64,000 bases of DNA from Solea solea. Lineage: Eukaryota > Chordata > Actinopteri > Pleuronectiformes > Soleidae. The stretch's first letter is position 1, and the number at the start of each line of letters is the position of its first letter. Location: positions 22,762,469-22,826,468 of the forward strand of contig NC_081142.1 of assembly GCF_958295425.1 (NCBI RefSeq), given 5' to 3'. Positions 36,547 through 49,110 of this stretch are shown in pieces. The notes under the pieces are model-generated. The model was not told where the DNA came from. It searched no databases and saw only the letters and a list, made by a program, of their open reading frames with translations. The position numbers were made by a program, and so were the translations under genes.

Positions 36547-38466
36547 TATATATATACGTGTCTATACTGTACGTCTGGATCATGTATGGTTTAATGTGCA
36601 AACCTGAGGACATACATGAAAAGCCTTTGCATATTCCTAAAGTGATCGTGTTGTATTTGCGTTGCGCCTCCTCTCATGTGGTTTTTCAGCCCTTTGCTTG
36701 TTTTGCATCTCTCTTGTTCTCTCTGTGTTCACACATACTGTCCTGTACAAGAGCTTCAGAGTGACTGACTGACTGAATGAATGAATGAATAAATGAATAA
36801 ATAAATGTGAACATAATACAGTTTAAAAAATAGAAATTCTTCACGACTCGCTGTATATACTGTTTAAACAAAAACACCAAAATAAATAATACATAATACA
36901 ACATGTGTAAATAAATAATCTGTGAGACACTCCATCTTTGTACTTTGTGATATGCTTGAACCTATTTTTAAACTTGGTCTGGAACAGAACAGTCTATTTA
37001 TGAGCATAAACAAAATGAGAACCTAAATGAAAACGCGCCGTTTATGCTTCTCGTGTGGCCCAGGCTTTACTCCGACACTCTGAGGTGAAGGCAGAATCTA
37101 AAAATAAGACGCACTATGACTCTGAGTTTAAAGTAAAGTCACAGGGTTCGCGTTGTCAATATTTGGAGTGGCGGTCAACACAGGAAGTGCCAGGTTCGAT
37201 GTTTCCACTGGTGTCTTGTGTAAACAGAGGAGCAGCAGCAGCTCGACTCAGCGTGAGCAGCAAATTCTCCTCATTTCACATCCACACGGACAAAGCAGTG
37301 GATGCTGATGCACCGATCATGGCTGCATTCCATTATGGAGATGTTATTTATAGGAACGCTCCCTTTATCTTCAACACGGATACTTTCACCACTTAAAGAC
37401 ACTTAGATCATCCACTACACTTTGTACACGTCTCAATTTAAACTCATTGGTGAAGTTGCATGTTGCAGCTTGATTAAAAAGACATAATTCTCCAACTTTA
37501 TAACAATTATTCTTCTCCCATAAAGAAGAAAAATTGCTGATTTTTATATTTTTGGAAATGTTCCACTTTCCAAACGTGATCCAGTGATTTTGACCATGAT
37601 CGTATCTCGTATAATACTAAAATGAATTAATTTCACACGCTGGGCCTTTAAAAAACACACCACTAACAACATGAATTTCTTTCTAATGAATCAATATTTT
37701 ATTATAGAATTCAAAATAACTATTGACTACAGTAAATGTAACAAGAATGAATCTAAACACCCTTTATTTTTCTATATCCTTGCATTTAAGTATTCACTTG
37801 TGCAATATTAAGGGTTTGAATGAAAGAAAACGCACTTAAGAGCTGTAATAATTTGAAAAAGATATTTTATCGCATTGATGTGCAGGCAACATTTAGATTG
37901 TAATGTTAGTATTTCAATGAGCTGTGTTTCAAATTATGATTTAATTTCTTATTTTTATACAGTTACCGCACAAGTTTAAATTTTTTAATGTGTTTTGAAC
38001 AGTTATGTGTGATGGTCACTGAATGCATTTCGTATGAAAACAGCTGATTTCATCCACTGTGACGTTTTGAAAGTTTTAAAAACATGATTTAAATTCTGAC
38101 CAATCCATGTTAGCAATCCAAAATAAAGAAAAACAGGAAAGCTGTAAAGGAAAGTTTTAAACTCCTGGATCTACTGGAGAGAGTTCTCTTGATAAGTGAC
38201 CCATGAATGCACCTTAAAACAGGGCCAGTAAAAAGCAGCCAGGCTTACAGCGTCCATGAGAGGATCTGGGACCTGAACCAAAAATATTTAATACACTTAA
38301 TAGAACATTTTATAGCATCATAAAGTCACCGAGATGCTGCTTTCAAGTTCACTCTGTGCCTCGTAATGAGACGAGATTAAAAAGCAAGTTTCCGCACAGT
38401 AACAGGAAACTTCTGCTGTGAGGGATAACGTCCATAAATCACCTGAAGCTCCAGCAGCAGCAGGAC

Positions 38467-38503
<37 letters not shown>

Positions 38504-41500
38504 GACAACAGACAGCTCAGTCTGTGGTGAAGCAGACATGGATGGACAGTAATGGAAGAAGGACACGGTCGGATCAGGTTACACAACACTGACTGTGTGT
38601 GTGTGTGTGTGTGTGTGTTAATGATAGTCTGTAACGACACACTGATGTCAAGCGTGACTGCAGCTACTACTGTTTAGAACAGAGTGAAGACAATCTAAAC
38701 ACACGGAAACGGTGAAGTTTAACTCAGACTGACATGTTTGCCTGTCCTACATACTGTGCAGGACAGTACGGTTCTCAAACTGTGGCACTAGTGGTACGCA
38801 AGCTTCCTCTATGAAGCTCCACACTGTAGGACAAGTGGCCAGATTTTGGTCCCCAATTGCCAGTGTTACGGAGATTTTGATTAATCAGCTGAGACGACCA
38901 ATGCTGGAACCTCTGGAGTCAGTGATGAGTTAAGTTGAAAGATTTTATTGAGCTCAGATCCGAGGAGAACTGAGACGATGCCTGACAATCTGAACAGTGA
39001 GGCATCATCGCAGCGTGTAGTGAGTAAGTCTTGGTATCTAGTGAGGGAACCTTGAAACGCACCTAGTTTGTGTCTTATCCTAAATTATGATTGTCTCTCT
39101 TTCGAGATTAAAGCTGATTTTAACAGATTATCCTGTAGTTTGAGCGGTTAACAGACGTGGAACCAAGAGTTTTACTGAGAAAGCAACGGCAACAACATCG
39201 GGACAAAACCTGACCCCCTTTGTCTGTGTTCTCCTGTGACACCTGTGGTTGTGTCTGCCTGTCATGAACTGGACACTAAATCCTAACCTCCAGGCACAAG
39301 GAACCCATGAATCCATGGAATCCAAGACTGAGATGCTGACAATGATGGTCTAATGCAAGGCTGCCCAATGTTGGGCTCTGCAAAGTGAAACATGAGATAT
39401 AAAGGATTTCTGGATTGTATCTGATTTTACATTTTATTTCTTTCCAATATCAGATCACTTGATTTTGACCTGACATTAGAAATCAAGGCTAATAGAGGAT
39501 CAATATAAACCTGAATAGTGTTGTTTTTCCATCACCCTTACACCGTGATATCAGTTTAATCATCATTACGACAAGTTCAAGCCAAAAAAGGTTCTCTGTT
39601 CCAGCGTAAATGATTGGCAGAGATTGCGATCATTCCTTTGTGACTCTGCTGTCGGCAACTGTGAAATCAAATCTAACCGACATAAATAAATCCACTTATG
39701 AAGAAGGAAACGAAACGCGCGATGATGCCCAAAAGATTTTGGTGGAAGTTTTTTTCCAAACACAGTTTTCTTCCAGAAACAGTTCAATCTGATTGAACTT
39801 CACCCGACAAAGATCAAACTGTTGCTCAATCCTAATCACAGGGAGCTGTTCGTACACTGTCTGGATCTATGCCGGTGCACATGTCATCTACTACTTTATA
39901 TTTATATAGACACCTTTTAAAAAACAGAGTTCACAAAGTGTTTCTTGTCTTTTGTCTTTCAATCAAACAACTTCTCTCTCCAGATTTCTATATGTTGGAT
40001 CTGTGTAGAACTTTACCTGTCTATACATTCTTTACATAAACATGACAAAAGTCATTCTTAAGATGTCGCTGATACGCAAAATACTTTGTGACTGTACTTA
40101 AGTACAAAATTCACATATCTATACTTTACTGTATTACTTTACTTTATTTATATTGACAGCAACGTTTGCTTTTACTCCACTACATTTCCCATAACTCTCT
40201 TTGTTGCTACTAAATAAAATCAGAAGTTGGTAAAGACTTCTGAAAGACTTCCGAAAGTGTGTATTTAAATAGCACTTTTCTAGTCTTGACACTACAGTTC
40301 GGACATTCACTTGTTTAAAAACATTTTTATTGTCTTTGAGCTACTGTCACTCAATTCTAACTAAGTACAGTAAACGTCATATACTTTAAGACCTTTATTA
40401 ATAGCAATATTATAAAAAAGTGACTTCAACTTCTACCAAAGTCATTTTCTGGTGAGATCATTTGTCATCTGGATCATTAGTCTGATTGCTTGTACTGTAG
40501 GTCCATCCAAATTCCGTACAGAGGTACGAAGGTGTGTCTGGAAAGGCTGTTAGCCAGGTTAGCTCAACACAATAATGATGCTTGATCAGAATATGTGTTC
40601 AGAATGTGGGTTCTAAACAAAATATCTTGTGCCGTACAGTGTGCCTGACACTGTAAGCAGGTCAGCTCTGGTTACAAAAACACCTTTGTCCATCAGGCCT
40701 ACATCTTCGTGTTGCTGGAGCCGAACAAGCTTACAAGGATATCTTTTGCTTGCAGGCTTAAGCCTTCTACAACATTTAGCGGCTGATAATAACCGCTTAC
40801 ATTACACTGAAGATGAAATACACACCCAGTGAACACACTGCAGATACATATCTGCCTCTATCCTGGTTCAGAGTGTACTTTACTCTGGGTAAGCTGTCGA
40901 TAAGATCGCCAACATCATTCCCAACTCACTAATCTCCTATTTAGGTTTGTTTTATTATTTAAAAAGCAATGTACAAACGAGGGGAAAACAGCAACGGGAA
41001 GCAGGTAACCTATTCATTATTAGATATTTATTTCGTTTGGCACGCCGTTCAGGTTGTGAAATATGATGTTCACTTACGTGCAGTGAAGCAAGCAAGTACA
41101 GAGAATGATCACAATCTCTGGAAAGATATGAGATGAGTTTTGAAAAGAGACTAGAAAGGTGAGGGCGAGACAGAGTTTCATGTTGGATCCAAATCATGGC
41201 CTGAGGACACAGAGAGAAAAGCAGAGCACTGCAGCGCTGGCATTGGTTTAAATCAGACAGGTACCAGATCCTGGAATTCACTACTAGTATGCAGCGGTAC
41301 CCAGGATTCCCATGGGTCCTTGAAATCCTGGAAAGTTGTGTGCATTTGCCTTCTTCTTCTTCTGCCCGATTTAATCATGTCTTATGGCGGCGATCCACCT
41401 CCACTATCTTTACTTTTATGATGAAAACAGTCGACTAAGAGACTAGTTTGCCTAATTTATGTGTCAGACTAGAAGAGTGGTTCTCATAGCAAGATAATTT

Positions 41501-44500
41501 GCTCTCTCATCATCTTCACATATTGTATACTTCACACACTGGTATATACAGTAGAACAGTATTTCTGATTTTCCTCCACAGAGGAAGCTTGTGTACCACT
41601 GGTGGAACACAGACCGCAGTTTGAGAACCATGGGGTCTAGTATACACTTCTGTCAGCTGCTATCAAACACCTATACTTATATACCTGTGCTATTCCTGAA
41701 CACACTCACACAAACAGACAACTCGAGCAACTTCTTTCACTATTATCGCGCTGCTTTTTATAGACTCAAATACCTCATATACCAAAGATGTCTCTCTCTT
41801 CCTGTCAGCCTTTCCTCTACACTTTATATGACAGTGACATAATCCTCATAAAAATAACTGGTCTGAGCCAGTAAACCTTCATGATTTAAAAGATTGACAA
41901 TACAAGAGTAATAATAAACACTTTGACATGTGATAGCAGGAAAAGCACCGGTGTAATTTACTAATGACTGCATTCCATTTCGCTAACCTAGTTCCAGGAC
42001 CCTGTTATTGTCCATGCTTAGTCACCGTCACGGCGCACTAATTACAGTTACGAATTACTGTTGTGTACAAAATGTGTCTAGTAAACACTTCTACAGATGT
42101 TGGTTTTATAAAGCAGTCAACAAGGAAGAAGTATTTTGGCCTACAGGGAAAGTTAGAGCTTCCGAATTCTGCTCCAGATGAGGAAACCCTTAAGAAGAAA
42201 CCTTTGTGACTAACTACTGAAGTTGACCAGTACTTTTCAGGGGGTGGAACAAAAAGAAGAGCATTGAAATAATCAATTATACCAGTGATAGAAGCTTGAA
42301 TCCAAGTTTCATATACAGGCAATGTTCTTAAGGTAATAAAAAACTATTTTAGGAACATTTCTAATATGTGGATCGAAATAACTCCCAGATTTTTAACTTG
42401 GTTATTTGGATTAAAGGCTAGGGCTTGCAGTTTTGGACTCCAGACACTGTTAAAGAGGGCCTCAATCGGCCCCCGGGTTGTCAGGATACATGGCAATGCA
42501 AAGCTGTGTGTCATCAGCGTAGCTATGAAAATTGATGCCATGTCTCCTGATGACATCACCAAGATGTTGAGATTAAAAGCAGAGAGCCTAAAATGAATCC
42601 CTGTGGTACACCAAAGTTCAATCAATAGTGTTTTGGCCAAATACGGTGAGTATAGAGCTTAAATTGAAGTTGACATACACTTTTTTGGTGGCAAGACCAG
42701 AAAGAAGATCGTTGCAATCATCCATTCTACAAGTGATAAAAGCATGAATGAATCAAGGATTTTAATTCACTTGGTCTCTGTGGGCTCCAGTGCTGATAAT
42801 TAAAACCAAGAAAATTCTCTGCCACCCAAGACTTGATGTCTAAAAAACTGTTTAAGGCATGAATCGGCCCCGGGATGTTGGGCAATGTAAAGCTGTGTGT
42901 CATCAGCGTAACTATGGAAATTGATGCCATGTCTCCTGATGACATCACCAAGAGGCAGCATGTAAAGAGTGAAAGAAGAAAGAAAATGGATCCCTGTGGT
43001 ACACCACAATGCAATCTATAGCTCAGAGAAAAACCTAATCTTTCACTAAGACAAGATTGAACCCAGTTTGAAACAGTTCCAATGAGTTCAATCACATTAA
43101 GAAGTTTGTAGAATAAAAAAGTGTCATCGAGTGAATCATGCCTCAAAATATAAACAGCTGTACATGCTAACATTAGCTCTGAACCCTAACAAAGGTGGGT
43201 GACATTTGTACGGCTGTGTAGACCTTTAAGGCTGAACCGGAATGAAACTATCTGGGTCTAGGATTTCCATGTTGTGTTTCCACCGTCGCTTAGCAACAGA
43301 GATGCAGGTGAACGTGGTACAGATCACTAACGGCACGTGACTTTTTACTGTACGTAAGCCTGACACTTAAAGTGTTGATGTCTGATCTTCAGATGTCTTA
43401 ATCATGTGTCTCCTTCCAAAACTCCAAGGTGCAATGAATATTGGGGACAGGCTGATCCATGAATATTCCACCATTTGGAACCTTTGCTATTTAGGGATGG
43501 ACGGACGCATTTGTGGGTTGCAGCTCCTCTGAAGGAGGCAGCCTCTGAAATGAGACACAGCTTATACTGATGGTGCATTTTCTCTCCAAGAGATGAAATA
43601 AGCTAAGAAGATCTTCCTTCTATGGAACTCTCTCTCCCTGCACTTCCACTAGAACAAATGATATTACTGCTCAGGTTCCATTCCTGGGTTTCACCACCAA
43701 CTTTCAGAACTGAAGAAACTTGAAGATCTGGCGTCTAGTTGCTGCTGGTTGCTTTCGAGAGCATTCGTGTCCTGTATAAATTAAAAATATGCATAACAGT
43801 AGCTGCCAGCACTCAGCCCTGGACAACTTCACCTCGCAGAATAAATGTTGTTACTTTAATGTGATGTCAAACCATTAAACTTCCACAACGGTCTGCAGTT
43901 TCTCTTTGTGTTAGAATATGAGTCCACATGAGTCATAATTCTACATTTTACTTTGACAGATGCCTTTAAGGTGATGTTTTGGGTTTTCAGACAAACAGTA
44001 TGACTGACGGCTGTTGTTGCTTTTGGTGTTTTTCCCCAAATAAAGGCTACATTCTCCACGTGGCTGCCTCCAGCCCACATCTTGGAAGTGGTTTTCCCAT
44101 CTGCCTCTGCCTCTGTAAACCATCTGCGACATATTTGAGCTCTGCCTGCTTTGTAACAGTAACACTGTCCTTTTCTGGCTGCGCCGCAAAGAAGCTACAG
44201 CTGCCGTCACTGCAAACATGCCTCCGGTCGTTCCACACATCCGTTTGAGTTGAACCCTGGCGAGACGATCCAGTAAACGTGACAATGTTGGCCAGCGGTC
44301 GCAACATCAGAAACACGAGTAGGAAACATTGGATGCGTGATACAATTTCCTTTTCACATAATGTAAGAGGGGGGAATGTGTCAGCAGAGAGAGAGAGAGA
44401 TAATCACTTTGTTTACACTTTTCTGTTGAGATGACATTAAAATCAATGTATATTTATTGTTTTCTGGATTCACTGTTACTGGTTGTTGCCACTAGTGGGC

Positions 44501-47500
44501 GTTGTGGCATGATATGCTGTGTGTCACGGACGGTGCTGAAGTTATGAGCAAGAATCCAGAAGTATCTAACTGGTCAATCTCTGTCCATATCCCTACATTA
44601 ATGACGATGAGTTGTTTATTGACATATCTGACATCATTTTAAATGATGTGTGGAGTTCAGGCTCCTGATTGGATAAAGTGTTGTAGGAACAGTTTCTCCA
44701 GTCTAGTCTTAATGCCCACTCAAAGCTGTTTTGTCATTCACACATTTACATGACATGTAATGTAATTTACTCGCACCTCTTGGCAGTGTTTAACTATACT
44801 TAAGGCCAGGACGTGGACTCAAGTCTGACACGAGTCCGGATCTCCAGGACTCAAGACTTAAGCACTGATGACTCAGACTAAAGCATTGACTGCATTCAGA
44901 CTCCAAAATTGGACACTCAGACTTGGACTTTTTAGCCGATAAAGACCCATCTCAACTGACTCATCTGACTCATCTTCCACCTCTTTATCCTCCACATGAG
45001 GGTCGTGGGGGTTGCTGGTGCCAATCCCAGCTGACTTAGGGCGAAAGGCCGCCGTCACATTCTGGACAGACCGTGTCAGAGAGCCAAGTGCTAGAGTGCT
45101 GTTGGGAACTCTTTATTTTTTCATTTTTACTCTGACATGATTCCTACTTTTCTTTGGTGACTTGAACTCAAACATCGGGGACTCGACTGTGACACATCGC
45201 CTCTTGGTGGCGGTTAGTAAAAACTAAAACACAACATCTCTGAAGTCCTCCAGCCTCCAAAACTCAAATAAACTCACTGTCAGACTGAAGGAGGGATAAC
45301 TTCACTGATCTGTGACTTATCATGATGAACTGTTATCGTACTGAACTGCACAGACAGGTCGATGGTTCAGTGAACGGTATGTGAGGAGTGAAATGACTGC
45401 TGGTGATTGTTACAGTTCTGCTCCAGACAACTTCATTTATCTGACGGGTGTCAGGACGTAAAGAGGATTTCCTCTTCATCTTTGACATCTTTCTCTAACG
45501 TCATCCAATGATCTGTTGCCTGAACCTCGTTGTCCGTGTAAAACGTCTGTATTTATGCTTCTCTTAGTTTTGATTTCATTTAAAACTGTTTGGATTTTCC
45601 CTCATAGAAGCAAATTGAATGACCTCTGCCTCTACCTCCTGATCCACAGCTCTCTGGGAGAATAAATTGTGCGTGTTTCCTTCCCTGCTTCAATGAATAA
45701 GTTCATACTTTACTACATACTTAAGTTTCATTCAGTCAGACAGAGAAAATCAAGATTTTTAAACACCTTGACATGTTTTCGACCACTTCCTGTGTTCTTC
45801 CTCAGAAAGGTCACGTGATGTTACATGTGACGTGTGGTGCTTCCTGTTTTATACAGGTTTGTCAGACAGCAGGGGATGACTACGCCCCCTGCTGTCTAAG
45901 GACAGCATCCCAGGTGTGTGATAACTTAAGCTCAAACGCGTCATCTGTCTATACATGCAATGGCACGCGTGTCTGCGTTGTACTGGTCACTTTATTAGGA
46001 AATCACACAAGTGTCCAACAGGTTTCAAACTAACAAGTTATTAAAAACACCAGTGTGTGCAGAGAAAACTGAGACCAGAGAACGATCACAGGACCTGCAC
46101 AAAACTCTGAGACAAACCAGTGCAGGCAGAACTCAGACAGAATTTCAAGGTAAGGACATTTTAAAAGTCTGTCTGTCTGTCTGTGTTTGTCTCTTTCAGC
46201 AGGTTCCATTCAGAGGAAGCAGAGCAAAGGTGAGTGAGGGGGATAAGAGTGCGGTGAATGGATGTTCGAGAACCACATCTATTCATTTACTCGATCTATT
46301 GAAAATGTACAGGCTCAGAATTTAAAGGACGCTGAAGAGAGAGAAAGAGAGGTGATTCAAAGTCTTACCAAGAAAGTATACATATACATCCATATATGTA
46401 TGTATGTATATATATATATATACTGTATATATACACATATATATATAATATAACCACCTGCACCACATGAAGTGTTGATAATCATCATATTTATTTATTA
46501 TATTGACAAAAGTAATGAAATAAATCAGGAGCGTCAAACTCAAATGACCTGGGGGCCAACGAGCATCTACATGCCGGTCAAATACGACAAAAGACTAAAA
46601 TTATAACACAATATTCCATCATGACATCACAATAAAGACATTCATGATGATATTTCACAGAATTACACACATGTTTTTTATAAAGTCACATGATGACAGT
46701 AATTATTTGTGTTATAGCAGAATTTGACCACATTTACAGTCGATGTCATTGTTTCTAACACATGGAGAAATAAAGCAGGTATTTTCTGAAATGAAAGGTA
46801 ATAATAATAATTATAAGTGTATTATTTTATTTTAGAGTAACCTTTGCGCAACTTTATATCCACATATATATCTCCTATGTCAGGATATAGACTCAAAACA
46901 TCCAGATATTATTTATTAGCCACATAGAAATATATATATCGATATGGAATGATTACATTTAGATAAAAAAGGCTTTTTCCCAGTGTCTCGCAGTCCTATT
47001 GTCCATGTGTGGACAGTGAACCATTTCCTCGACACATTGCTGTGACGAGCCCGAAATAGACATCAGCGATGAGCCACAGCTCCGTCACACAAATCATTAT
47101 CTGTAGTGTCGTCCCCAAACCAAAGTGTCAGCTTCCACCACACTGGAATCTGCTCTCTGTCTCACACATAGTCTGGTTTCCATGACTTCAGAGGACATTA
47201 TGTTGACTTGTATTCATTTCCTGTAGACTTCACTATAATTTACTCGTGCCCTAAAACGTTTTCACCTAAAAATGTAGTCATTTATGTTAATTTTTGTCAA
47301 CATAAAGAAGGACAAGTCCCCATAATGTGAGTGTGTAAACAGATTTAGGTCCCCACAACATAAAGAATACCAGACACACACACACACACACACACAGTCC
47401 CTGTCTTAGTTTTTCTAATTCTTGTTCCCTGACAAATAAAACATCAGTGAAGAGAAACAGAGCGAGCTCCAGTCGTGATCTACCATAAATTAAAAAAGGA

Positions 47501-48413
47501 AGCATGTGTTGTTTGTCTGTGCTTAATTCCTTACGTGCTTGTTTTACTCTTTCTAATCACAATGCTTTTTATATTTTAACGTCTGTAAAGGTGAATGAAT
47601 GAATGAATGGTGCTACTGTATATAAATAAACGTGCCTTTGTCTGTACTGGAAGATGCAGACGGACTATACACACGTATATAATATCATTCCTAAATGTGT
47701 AAACCATTGCATGCTTAAATAAACACTTAATCCTCAGCATATCAACACGTGACATCATTTTAATGTGTGTTTTTTTCCACTATGAAACTACAATACAGTT
47801 GTATTTCCGCATTGCAACAATAAAAACAATAAGAAGAATGTGGTGAATTTCATTCTTTCTGGAAACTAAGACTTTTACATTTTCTGCCACTACATGTGAC
47901 CTTTCAAAATAAAAGTACTCATAAGTGTCTTGACCTGAACATACTAATAAGTCTTTATGGAATTAATGTCTGTCATTTTTGCAGCAGTCACTCACATTCA
48001 TGTGACTTTGGCTAAATGTGAACATTATGAATTGATTACTTAATTAATTAAAAAAACAGCTTCTTAAATATGAATATTTTCTGTATAACAAAAAAGACCC
48101 AAATATAATAAGTTATTTATTATTTTGGTTTGTGGACAAAATGAAACATCATCATTTCTAGGTCTATGAAACTTTTATCAACATTTTCTGACATTTTTGG
48201 GACCAAACAAGTCCTCGATTAATCGAATTGATGATGAAAATCATCTTAAATTGCATGTATTATCACTATTATAATGTCATGTTATTTATTATAAGCAGCA
48301 TGTTGCTGTTTTTTTGTTTTGAAAGGTAAAGTTGTTGAAAGTTTTGTTTGGTAGAAAATAAACACGTGTGTGTTCTTCTTACCTTGACTGAGTGTGTGTG
48401 TCCTGTCGATCAT
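28578..48413 (-). CDS. artn: artn, artemin (GDNF-family neurotrophic ligand)
   Basis: Secreted ligand that signals through GFRA3 and RET. Four exons join in phase: 48413-48383 (ends phase 1, AAG|GTAAGA), 35164-35103 (62 bp), 33472-33298 (ends phase 1, TTTG|GTAAGT) and 28987-28578. The product is 225 residues (human about 220). A hydrophobic signal segment, [13 protein letters not shown], lies at 32-44 behind a long basic lead, a layout also known in mammalian artemin. A furin site RWRR ends at 107. The mature part has the seven GDNF-family cysteines (131, 158, 162, 192, 193, 221, 223), with [16 protein letters not shown] and the artemin-like [14 protein letters not shown]. The last two exons are secure. 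The first two rest on splice signals and phase; translation could instead begin at the exon 3 ATG (33469), making them 5' UTR. Confidence 0.85.
29067..29241. mobile_element. 175-bp MITE with 13-bp perfect inverted repeats
   Basis: TTTTCCATTATAC (29067-29079) is matched by its exact reverse complement at 29229-29241. The interior shares words such as AGCCGAG, TTTCCATTA and GGAACAGAACCTGG with the larger related copies at 49640-49925 and 56710-57085. It lies in the last artn intron. Confidence 0.7.
29242..33297. other. last artn intron, remainder
   Basis: About 4 kb of intronic DNA. It holds a (TA)n run at 31145-31168, an (AATG)n run near 31360 and a poly-G tract near 30760. No additional exon with matching phase was found. 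Confidence 0.35.
36260..36485 (+). repeat. dispersed repeat ending in GGTTCGGGCCCTTCATAA
   Basis: It starts near TTTAGGGGGCACTATAGAGC and runs through GACCTGAAGTTTCAAGAG and CAAAAATTACCACAAAGACAC to TTTCAGACCCTGCCATTCG and GTGGTTCGGGCCC. I recall this string pattern as a common teleost interspersed repeat but cannot name the family or copy number from this window. Confidence 0.4.
36505..36556. repeat. (TA)n microsatellite
   Basis: TA dinucleotides with few interruptions; no coding content. Confidence 0.9.
38770..41633. mobile_element. possible hAT-like termini in inverted orientation, 2.9 kb apart
   Basis: The left end reads GGTTCTCAAACTGTGGCACT, then AGTGGTACGCAAGCTTCCTC. The right end, reverse-complemented, reads GGTTCTCAAACTGCGGTCTG and later AGTGGTACACAAGCTTCCTC. 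Sequence and order match over about 50 bases with the orientation of terminal repeats. No transposase or clean target duplication is visible between them, so these could be two separate solo fragments. Confidence 0.4.
42038..43173 (-). mobile_element. Rex1/Babar-type LINE reverse-transcriptase fragments
   Basis: Two neighbouring minus-strand pieces each carry a partial reverse-transcriptase palm. The right piece (43173-42727) shows the CGVPQGS motif and, in another frame, the block around [11 protein letters not shown] with the catalytic YADD. The left piece (42640-42344) repeats the segment around SSGDMASI in the same degraded form and is followed by a C-terminal fragment with YFNALLF (to 42038). 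Frames shift repeatedly, so nothing here is functional. The assignment to the fish Rex1 lineage is by motif memory. Confidence 0.65.
46376..46452. repeat. TA-rich microsatellite
   Basis: Alternating ATACAT, GTATGTAT and TATATA units. The predicted frame over it is an artefact. Confidence 0.9.
46523..46700 (+). repeat. GGGGGCCAACGAGC-type repeat remnant
   Basis: It has GGAGCGTCAAACTCAAATGA, CCTGGGGGCCAACGAGCATC and TACATGCCGGTCA, followed by ATATTCCATCATGACATCAC. It is the most complete copy of the family also seen at 18765, 23640 and 53125. Confidence 0.45.
48010..48262 (+). repeat. AATCGATTAATCG-type repeat, fullest copy
   Basis: Family words in order: CAGCTTCTTAAATATGAAT, TATTTTCTGTATAACA, GGTTTGTGGACAAAATGAAAC, ATTTTTGGGACCAAACAAGT, CCTCGATTAATCG and TTGATGATGAAAATCATC. 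It lies just downstream of the inferred first artn exon. Confidence 0.5.
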
Positions 48414-48770
48414 GGAGGTGAGTGAACACAGCAGCCCGCGCTGTAATAACTGTAATAATCCACTGACACTGGAGGAGTTTTCTCTGCTGCGGAGCTCTGC
48501 GCTGTTCTCTCCACGCTCACGTCCCGCAGCATTGTGGCGCAGTCCGCACTCCAGAGCTGCACATGGCTGGAGAGGAGACGCTGTCACACACACACACACA
48601 CACACACACTGCCCGAGAGGGTACAGCACTGACCGAGCCGAGCCGAGCCGAGCCGAGTTATGCCGAGCTGAGTCCAGGCAGACAAGCTGTGGATGAGTTC
48701 CAGAGCGCACAGCGCAGAGCGCAGCCGTGCGTCCTGCTCCAAGACAGGTGTGGGTAGACTGGAGATCCAC
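48383..48770 (-). promoter_or_regulatory. artn: CpG-rich candidate first exon and promoter of artn
   Basis: GC-rich DNA ends in a strong minus-strand donor, AAG|GTAAGA. The frame upstream of the inferred ATG (48413) stays open for over 100 codons, so a longer N-terminus cannot be excluded from sequence alone. The region contains a (CA)n run (48585-48609) and a GAGCC tandem repeat (48635-48657), either of which could alter 5' UTR length. No TATA box is obvious. Confidence 0.4.
48635..48657. repeat. GAGCC pentanucleotide repeat
   Basis: GAGCC is repeated four times plus a partial unit. It lies in the inferred artn 5' region and is followed by the related words GCCGAGCTGAG. Confidence 0.95.
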
Positions 48771-49110
48771 TTCCAGATGTGTGTGTGTGTGTGTGTGTGG
48801 CCTGCGGTGTCATATTCCCTCCTCCATCACATGATCACTCACCGTGGCACCGTGGATACATATTTACATAACGTGGTAATGTGGTGTGGTGAATCCTGAC
48901 AGACAGACACTCCCTGAACTTCACTGGATGTCAACATGACAACATGAGTGTGAACACTGGAACAAAAACTCTACTCTCCTGTTTTTCATCTGGAGATTCT
49001 CCAGAAACGTGACCCTGTTAAAGGTGCAGTGTGTAAGACATTCTCACCATCATTCACTCTTCACTTCCAAGTGTGTGTGAGAGAGCCTTTGTCGTGAGTG
49101 TAGCAGACAC

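Larger units (their letters stand above)
35165..48382. other. first artn intron (inferred), about 13.2 kb
   Basis: This interval is intronic if the exon at 48413-48383 belongs to artn. It holds the dispersed repeat at 36260-36485, a (TA)n run at 36505-36556, possible paired hAT termini at 38770 and 41633, Rex1 LINE pieces at 42038-43173, TA repeats at 46376-46452, the repeat remnant at 46523-46700, a (CA)n run near 47375 and the repeat at 48010-48262. No host exon was recognised inside it. Confidence 0.4.

Noticed and set aside
48282..48770. 162-codon minus-strand frame as a protein gene
   Set aside because: It includes (CA)n and GAGCC repeats and crosses the GTAAGA donor of the inferred artn first exon. 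The part after the donor is intron.
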